A stretch of DNA of 35,082 nucleotides, from the NCBI GenBank assembly GCA_021648625.1, contig JAKISK010000010.1:1-35082 (forward strand), in the 5' to 3' direction. The notes under the pieces were generated by a model. It ran no database searches. It was not told the DNA's origin and was given only the letters and a program-made list of their open reading frames with translations. Shown piece by piece: positions 30,468 to 35,082 of this stretch; positions within the stretch are counted from its first letter, which is position 1, and the number at the start of each line of letters is the position of its first letter. A program made the translations under genes and the position numbers. This DNA comes from Thiomicrorhabdus sp. GTDB taxonomy: Bacteria > Pseudomonadota > Gammaproteobacteria > Thiomicrospirales > Thiomicrospiraceae.

Positions 30468-32231
30468 TTACATTTTCTCTGGGGCAGAAACACCCAAAAT
30501 GGCTAATCCATTTTGCAACACCTGCTTCACCGCACTAATCAATGTCAAACGAGCCTGACGAACCGACGCCTCCTCAACAATAAATTGGCTTGCGTTGTAG
30601 TAAGCGTGCAACGCATGCGCTAAGTCTTTTAAATAATAAGCAATTTGATGTGGCTCATAAACCAGTGCCGCACGTGCAACAATATCAGGATATTTTGCCA
30701 ACTCTGTCGCAATATGCGTCTCTTGTTCACTGTTTAAACACGAGAGAGCCGCCAGACCTGCTTTTGCATCAAGCGAATACCCTCTCTCCTCCGAAAGTGC
30801 CAATACTCGGCAAATACGAGCGTGTGCATACTGAATATAATAGACAGGATTTTCATTGGATTTTGAGACCGCCAAGTCCAAATCAAAATCCATGTGCTGT
30901 TCTGATTTACGCTGAACATAAAAGAAACGCGCAGCGTCACGCCCCACTTCATCTCGTAACTCTCTTAGGGTGACAAACTGCCCACTTCGAGTAGACATAG
31001 CAAGTTTTTCTCCCCCCCTATATAAAATAGCAAATTGAACCAATAATACTTCTAACGCATTAGGATCCGTATCCATCGCTTGCATGGCGGCTTTTACACG
31101 CGGTACGTACCCATGATGATCCGAACCCCAAATATCAATTAAAAGATCAAAACCTCGCACCAGTTTATTAAAATGGTAAGCAATGTCCGAGGCAAAGTAG
31201 GTTTTTAAACCGTTCTCGCGCACCACAACACGGTCTTTTTCATCGCCATAATCCGTTGAACGAAACCAGAGTGCGCCCTCTTTTTCATAAATTTTATCGG
31301 CCGCTTGCAGTTTTTCAATCGCTGCATCAATCACGCCCGTATTCATTAAAGCGCGTTCCGAAAACCACTGATCAAATGTCACACCAAAACCAGATAGGTC
31401 CGCTTTAATATCCGACAATATAGAATCAACGGCCGCACTAAACACCGCTTCATAATGTGTTACACCCAATAAGTTTTTAGCCTTCACAATCAAGTCATCA
31501 ATGTGCTTCTCTTTATCACCACCGTCTTGACCTTCATCTGCATGAACACCTGAAAACACCTCCAATCTCGTACGCTTTAAGGTCTCTCCAAAACGTGCTT
31601 GTAAGGCTTTACTGATGTCATAAATATACTCACCTTTATAGCCATTGCTTGGAAACACAAGTTCCTCACCGCATAATGAAAGGTAACGCAACCAAACAGA
31701 GGTGGCCAAAATATCCATTTGACGACCTGCGTCATTCACATAATATTCTCTAGAAACCTTAAAGCCTGCCACGGCTAATAGATTAGCAACGCTAGCACCA
31801 TAAGCGGCTCCCCTGCCATGACCAACGTGCAAAGGCCCTGTTGGGTTGGCCGAAACAAACTCTACTAACACAGAGCGACCTTGCCCAACATTGCAGCTAC
31901 CAAAATCATCTTGTTGCTTTAAAACTGTATTTACTACCGAAAACTTAGATGTATCACTTACAAAAAAATTTATAAATCCTGGGCCTGCAATCTCAACCTT
32001 TTCAATTAAAGGCTCATCTACAACGAGCGCAATAATCTTTTTAGCTAAGTCTTTTGGAAGCATTTTGGCGGGCTTGGTAAGCATCATAGCCAAGTTGGTG
32101 GCAAAATCACCATGAGCTTTATCGCGCGTGTTGTCAACATTTATGCTTGGGTCAAGTGATTCTGGAATAACGCCATCTATTTTTAGCTGTTTAACCACAT
32201 CGGATAATATTTGTGCAATTTTGTGCTTCAT
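30468..32231 (-). CDS. argS: Arginyl-tRNA synthetase
   Basis: Class I synthetase that charges tRNA(Arg). The N-terminal Add-1 domain is followed by the HIGH-type signature NPTGPLHVGHGRGAAYG (~130-146), the KMSKS equivalent KLAMSTRSG (~410-418) and a C-terminal anticodon-binding helical bundle (DALBR). The 587-residue length is normal. ATG at 32229-32231. Two bases after its end begins the SPOR gene, a pairing seen in other gammaproteobacteria. A G7 run encodes RGGEK just before the KMSKS loop. Confidence 0.96.
   Translation of the reverse strand: MKHKIAQILSDVVKQLKIDGVIPESLDPSINVDNTRDKAHGDFATNLAMMLTKPAKMLPKDLAKKIIALVVDEPLIEKVEIAGPGFINFFVSDTSKFSVVNTVLKQQDDFGSCNVGQGRSVLVEFVSANPTGPLHVGHGRGAAYGASVANLLAVAGFKVSREYYVNDAGRQMDILATSVWLRYLSLCGEELVFPSNGYKGEYIYDISKALQARFGETLKRTRLEVFSGVHADEGQDGGDKEKHIDDLIVKAKNLLGVTHYEAVFSAAVDSILSDIKADLSGFGVTFDQWFSERALMNTGVIDAAIEKLQAADKIYEKEGALWFRSTDYGDEKDRVVVRENGLKTYFASDIAYHFNKLVRGFDLLIDIWGSDHHGYVPRVKAAMQAMDTDPNALEVLLVQFAILYRGGEKLAMSTRSGQFVTLRELRDEVGRDAARFFYVQRKSEQHMDFDLDLAVSKSNENPVYYIQYAHARICRVLALSEERGYSLDAKAGLAALSCLNSEQETHIATELAKYPDIVARAALVYEPHQIAYYLKDLAHALHAYYNASQFIVEEASVRQARLTLISAVKQVLQNGLAILGVSAPEKM
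31012..31018 (-). repeat. G7 tract of the dispersed G-run motif (in argS)
   Basis: Seven G followed by AGAAAAACTTG on the minus strand, read in frame as Arg-Gly-Gly-Glu-Lys with the codons AGG GGG GGA. Confidence 0.85.
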
Positions 32232-32257
32232 TTAAAAAATATCTCTATTAACTATAC

Positions 32258-32417
32258 GAGACCTTTGCACGGAGAGGGGTGCGAGAGAAAAAAGTGATAA
32301 AATTTGACTGATTGAGGCGGAAAATGCAGGGAATAGCTAGCTATTCGCAAGGTTTTCAACGAAAATCAGGCATATTTTAGCCTTTTTTATCCGTGCATCC
32401 TTTCGTGCAAAGGTCTC
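32258..32417. mobile_element. Complete 160-bp MITE with GAGACCTTTGCACG ends
   Basis: Both ends read GAGACCTTTGCACG inward, and the pairing continues imperfectly for about 55 bp to CTGATT on each side; the centre holds GAATAGC/GCTATTC. A direct repeat TATAC flanks it (32253-32257 and 32418-32422). No coding capacity. Ends of this kind are known from IS5-related elements, so a transposase elsewhere in the genome probably moved it. It lies 27 bp upstream of argS. The rest of the gap up to the lipoprotein stop holds only a G9 tract and a hairpin. Confidence 0.88.
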
Positions 32418-32557
32418 TATACGAAGTATTTTACTAAAAATTAACGTAGTTAAGTTTTTTTAGATAGATTAAATGTTTTAGCCTGACAAAATTATGTATG
32501 GCGCTTATAGATTGCTTAGAAGATTCATAATGAATGAATAGAAAAAGAAGGAAGGGA

Positions 32558-32566
32558 GGGGGGGGG
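32558..32566 (+). repeat. G9 tract of the dispersed G-run motif (intergenic)
   Basis: Nine G followed by TAAAATCC, in a purine-rich stretch between argS and the repeat lipoprotein gene. Confidence 0.85.
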
Positions 32567-32576
32567 TAAAATCCTA

Positions 32577-32605
32577 CATCAATACCCGTTTTATTGGTAT
32601 TGATG
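32577..32605. terminator. Hairpin after the peptidoglycan-binding lipoprotein gene
   Basis: Perfect 10-bp stem CATCAATACC / GGTATTGATG with a 9-base loop, 16 bp past the stop. Only a short ATTTT follows on the minus strand, so termination may be partial. Confidence 0.7.
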
Positions 32606-32621
32606 CAGAATAAAAGATTGC

Positions 32622-34247
32622 TTAGTCTTTATGATGATCCATGACAGAAACACCAAGTGCTTTAATAGATTTAACATTTAAATACTTATCAACCGGCAAT
32701 TTATTCGCCTTTTGAAATTTATTCATTGCCGCAATCGTTTGAGAACCAATCACGCCATCAATTGGCCCTGGATTATAGCCTTTTGACTTTAATGCCTGTT
32801 GAATCTGATAAATACGTGAACGAGTCATATTCGTTTCACATAGAATTGAACGCCAATCCATACGACCATCTTCAACCAACTCTTGACGAGTAATGGTTCG
32901 ATAAACGGCTGGAATTTTAGTTCTTTTTTCAGACGCTGAAGACACCAATGTTTTCACTTTAATAGATTCACTTACCGCAGGAATCGCCACTTTCGTCGTA
33001 CTTGCGGGCGTTAAGACCACTCGTTTATTGGTCGTTCTATAAACCGCGGGTTCATTAACCAAACAAATTTGACGCCCAGTACGAGATTTAGCACTCATTG
33101 TATTGTCATGAATTTCATGCCATACCAATGCACCATCAGACTCAACAACCGTGTTTGTCACCGTTTTATATTTAGCAGGAACCGTTTTGCGAAGCTCTTT
33201 TGCAGCCGCCACTTCTTGACGAACTTTAATGGTTTTTATAACCTGAGGAATGTTAATCGTTTTAGTCGTTGCAGGCTTATCAACAACACGTGTAGTTACT
33301 GTTTTATATTCTGCTGGCACATCCACTAAACACATGATTTCTCCTGTTGCAGAATCAATTTTTTGAATCGGCCCTGTCCCTTTTTTCCAAACGGTGGTTG
33401 CAGGTTTTACTAAAATTCTTTGCGTTTCCGTTTTATAAGTTGCTGGCACGGCCACCATTCTTGTTGATGCCTCAGAAACAACAATGGTTTGCTCTACCAT
33501 TTTATACTGCGCAGGAGCGGTATCAACTACGTCATACGCTTCACTAACCAAAACTTGCTCGGCCACTTTTTTATATTTTGCAGGTTTACGGTGTTCATGA
33601 AAGCAGGTTCCAGGAGCGGCTCCAGCAATTTTATCCGTTGAATGTTTTTTCGCAAACTCAAGCAAGTCATTTGTGACAAGCGGGCTATTTTTAGAACGTG
33701 TTTCTCTCCAATCCGTGCGCTCTTCACTTACCAGCGTTGTTACTTTTTCAGTGCCATAAACGGCTGGCTTAGTAACCAACTTACTTGTCGCACCTTTCAC
33801 TTCAACACGTTTTACTTTCCACTGATATTTTGCTGGAATAATCGTGATTTTTTCACCTTCCGCTTCAACTAACACTCTTTCCGAAACGGCTTTATAGCGT
33901 GGCGCTTGCCAAATTCTAGCAAAACATTCCCCTTTTTGTGCATTGGGTGGTAATAAGTCAGAACCAAATGTAGCGGGTGGTTGAGCAGACGAACTCTCTT
34001 TTGATTTTAAAGACTGATCTCTAAGCGCACTTTCTTTTTGACTTAAACTCGCTTCTTTTTGACTCAAACTTTTTGCTTGTGACTCCAAGGAAGCTTCACG
34101 ACTGTCCAGTACCGCTTGGCGATTATCAAGCTCTGCTTGCAAGCCACTCGCTCCCGCAGTCGTTGTTGGCGCAGTTGTTGAACACCCTGAAGCAAGTAAT
34201 GCAGCAACAACAACCGCGACGGGCGTAATGCGTTGTAATGTTTTCAT
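32622..34247 (-). CDS. Lipoprotein with coiled coil, tandem PAxYK repeats and C-terminal peptidoglycan-binding domain
   Basis: Signal peptide with lipobox LASGC (Cys ~22). A heptad-like segment follows (~38-80, repeats such as DSREASL and SQKEASL). Then come four tandem units of roughly 80-100 residues. Each has beta-strand triplets of the type PAxYKxVxxxVLV and ends in a Trp segment (DWRE, VWKK, VWHE, DWRS); a Cys-containing linker (ECFARIW, TCFHEH, MCLVD, ICLVN, LCETN) precedes, separates and closes them. The last ~65 residues are a PG_binding_1 domain (QIQQALKSKGYNPGPIDGVI). It probably spans from membrane lipid to peptidoglycan as a stalk. AAGGAAGG precedes the ATG. I know similar repeats only as uncharacterised families; no biochemical function is known to me. 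Confidence 0.85.
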   Translation of the reverse strand: MKTLQRITPVAVVVAALLASGCSTTAPTTTAGASGLQAELDNRQAVLDSREASLESQAKSLSQKEASLSQKESALRDQSLKSKESSSAQPPATFGSDLLPPNAQKGECFARIWQAPRYKAVSERVLVEAEGEKITIIPAKYQWKVKRVEVKGATSKLVTKPAVYGTEKVTTLVSEERTDWRETRSKNSPLVTNDLLEFAKKHSTDKIAGAAPGTCFHEHRKPAKYKKVAEQVLVSEAYDVVDTAPAQYKMVEQTIVVSEASTRMVAVPATYKTETQRILVKPATTVWKKGTGPIQKIDSATGEIMCLVDVPAEYKTVTTRVVDKPATTKTINIPQVIKTIKVRQEVAAAKELRKTVPAKYKTVTNTVVESDGALVWHEIHDNTMSAKSRTGRQICLVNEPAVYRTTNKRVVLTPASTTKVAIPAVSESIKVKTLVSSASEKRTKIPAVYRTITRQELVEDGRMDWRSILCETNMTRSRIYQIQQALKSKGYNPGPIDGVIGSQTIAAMNKFQKANKLPVDKYLNVKSIKALGVSVMDHHKD

Positions 34248-34447
34248 TTGTAAGCCTTCCTTTTAAATTCATCTGTTTTTGGTTAAGCACTCAATAAGAA
34301 ACCCCTTAAAACATTCAAGCCTTCTTACCACTTAATGAAGATAATACGCTCATTTAAAGGGAATTTGTACTAAAAATGCGGCTTCACCCCCTGTTTTTAG
34401 GTTATTTTAACCACAATAAGTAAAAAATCTTATTCAAGATCAAAATT

Positions 34448-34476
34448 TTGTGACTTTAGCCCCTTTCCGTTAAAAT
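34448..34476 (+). promoter_or_regulatory. Candidate sigma70 promoter for metH
   Basis: TTGTGA (34448-34453), 17-bp spacer, TAAAAT (34471-34476), about 32 bp before the start codon. The leader is too short to hold a riboswitch, and the rest of the gap back to the lipoprotein gene (34248-34447) shows nothing I can name. Confidence 0.5.
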
Positions 34477-34508
34477 ATTCCGCTTTAACATCAAAAAATG
34501 GTTTTTAC

Positions 34509-35082
34509 ATGACACAGCGCGCAAAACACTTAACGATCTTAAAGGATTTACTCAACAAACGCGTTGTTGTGCTCGATGGCGCCATGGGCACGATGATACA
34601 AGAGCAACACTTAACCGAAGCGGATTTTAGGGGGGGGCGTTTTTCGAATTATCATATGGACATCAAAGGCAATAACGACATTCTCGTAATTACAAAGCCC
34701 GATGTGATTCGAGACATTCACCTCGCCTTTCTTCGACAAGATGCCGACATTCTTGAAACCAACTCCTTCAATGCCACCACCATTGCACAAGCCGATTACG
34801 ACATGGAAGGGTACGTCACCGAGATAAACTTTCAAGCGGCGAAGCTAGCAAAAGAAGCCTGTGATATTGCCGAAGCGGAAGATGGCAAGCCACGCTTTGT
34901 GGCGGGCGTTCTTGGCCCCACAAACCGTACGGCGTCCATGTCACCAGATGTAAACGACCCGGGTTACCGAAACACCCATTTTGATGAACTGGTCACCGCG
35001 TTTAAACAAGCGACCATTGCACTGCTTGAAGGTGGATCTGATCTTATTTTAATCGAAACCGTTTTTGACACACTCAATGCCA
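34509..35082 (+). CDS. metH: Cobalamin-dependent methionine synthase, 5' part (runs off right edge)
   Basis: Transfers a methyl group from methyl-tetrahydrofolate via cobalamin to homocysteine. Only the first 191 residues of the ~1200-residue protein are in the window, all within the homocysteine-binding domain: [15 protein letters not shown] (~21-35), [34 protein letters not shown] and [19 protein letters not shown]. The frame is open to the last base. ATG at 34509 fits the family start. A G8 run encodes Arg-Gly-Gly in DFRGGRF. Monocistronic as far as visible, divergent from the repeat lipoprotein gene. Confidence 0.95.
   Translation, partial: MTQRAKHLTILKDLLNKRVVVLDGAMGTMIQEQHLTEADFRGGRFSNYHMDIKGNNDILVITKPDVIRDIHLAFLRQDADILETNSFNATTIAQADYDMEGYVTEINFQAAKLAKEACDIAEAEDGKPRFVAGVLGPTNRTASMSPDVNDPGYRNTHFDELVTAFKQATIALLEGGSDLILIETVFDTLNA
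34630..34637 (+). repeat. G8 tract of the dispersed G-run motif (in metH)
   Basis: Eight G followed by CGTTTTTCGAATT, read in frame as Arg-Gly-Gly-Arg. Confidence 0.8.

Noticed and set aside
34248-34508. Cobalamin or SAM riboswitch before metH
   Set aside because: No B12-box or SAM-box-like sequence was seen and the promoter-to-start distance is only about 30 bases.
967-34637. G and C runs as sequencing or assembly errors
   Set aside because: The long reading frames of kinase, truD, argS, comM, metH and others continue correctly through the runs, which random length errors would break.
1-35082. tRNA or rRNA genes
   Set aside because: No cloverleaf-like segment with GGTTCRA-type T-arm and no rRNA sequence was recognised in the intergenic regions.

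Overview
The window looks like chromosomal DNA from a free-living gammaproteobacterium of moderate to low GC. The family content (HisI, MobA, TruD, Rep, ComM, UbiK, ArgS, MetH, an energy-sensing chemoreceptor and a Lap-type biofilm system) would suit a Thiotrichales/Piscirickettsiaceae-like sulfur oxidiser such as Thiomicrorhabdus. That placement is an inference from gene style; the window holds no rRNA, tRNA or other taxonomic marker. There is no transposase gene, prophage or CRISPR array.

Layout. 1-6.1 kb: the 3' end of an unidentified helical-repeat gene, then a leftward block of hisI, a DEDDh exonuclease, mobA and a large hybrid histidine kinase. 6.3-9.1 kb: a PAS-containing chemoreceptor reading rightward. 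9.1-12.5 kb: leftward truD, a small lipoprotein, a Tim44-domain membrane protein and an RsmC-like methyltransferase. 12.6-15.9 kb: rightward rep helicase and an iron-type alcohol dehydrogenase. 16.0-25.8 kb: a rightward Lap-type biofilm locus, in the order OmpA/TSP3 protein, LapG protease, LapD c-di-GMP receptor, type I secretion ABC protein, membrane fusion protein, LuxR-type regulator and TolC-type outer-membrane protein. 25.9-28.3 kb: leftward ubiK, comM and a TauE/SafE-like membrane protein. 28.7-29.8 kb: a rightward diguanylate cyclase. 29.8-34.2 kb: leftward argS with a SPOR-domain protein, and a highly repetitive peptidoglycan-binding lipoprotein. 34.5 kb to the right edge: the 5' part of metH.

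How the genes connect. The Lap locus forms one functional unit. LapD, with degenerate GGDEF and EAL motifs and the conserved LapG-docking Trp, should hold LapG when c-di-GMP is high. LapG would otherwise cut a large adhesin exported through the ABC/MFP/TolC channel. The adhesin gene itself is not in the window. A catalytically intact diguanylate cyclase without an obvious I-site lies about 3 kb further on and could feed the same signal.

Repeats. Four kinds of non-coding repeat are visible: a 121-bp palindromic MITE in two copies; a GAGACCTTTGCACG-ended element (one complete 160-bp MITE and two terminal fragments); a CTAG-flanked 159-bp palindromic MITE just before the LuxR gene; and a nested inverted-repeat block between hisI and the exonuclease gene.

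The most unusual signal is a short directional motif: a run of 7-10 G followed by one base, a purine and then an A/T tract. It occurs 14 times, in both orientations, mostly inside intact genes. One inverted pair builds an intrinsic terminator. Density, orientation and terminator use recall the DNA-uptake sequences of Pasteurellaceae and Neisseriaceae, and this is the main candidate for something undescribed here.
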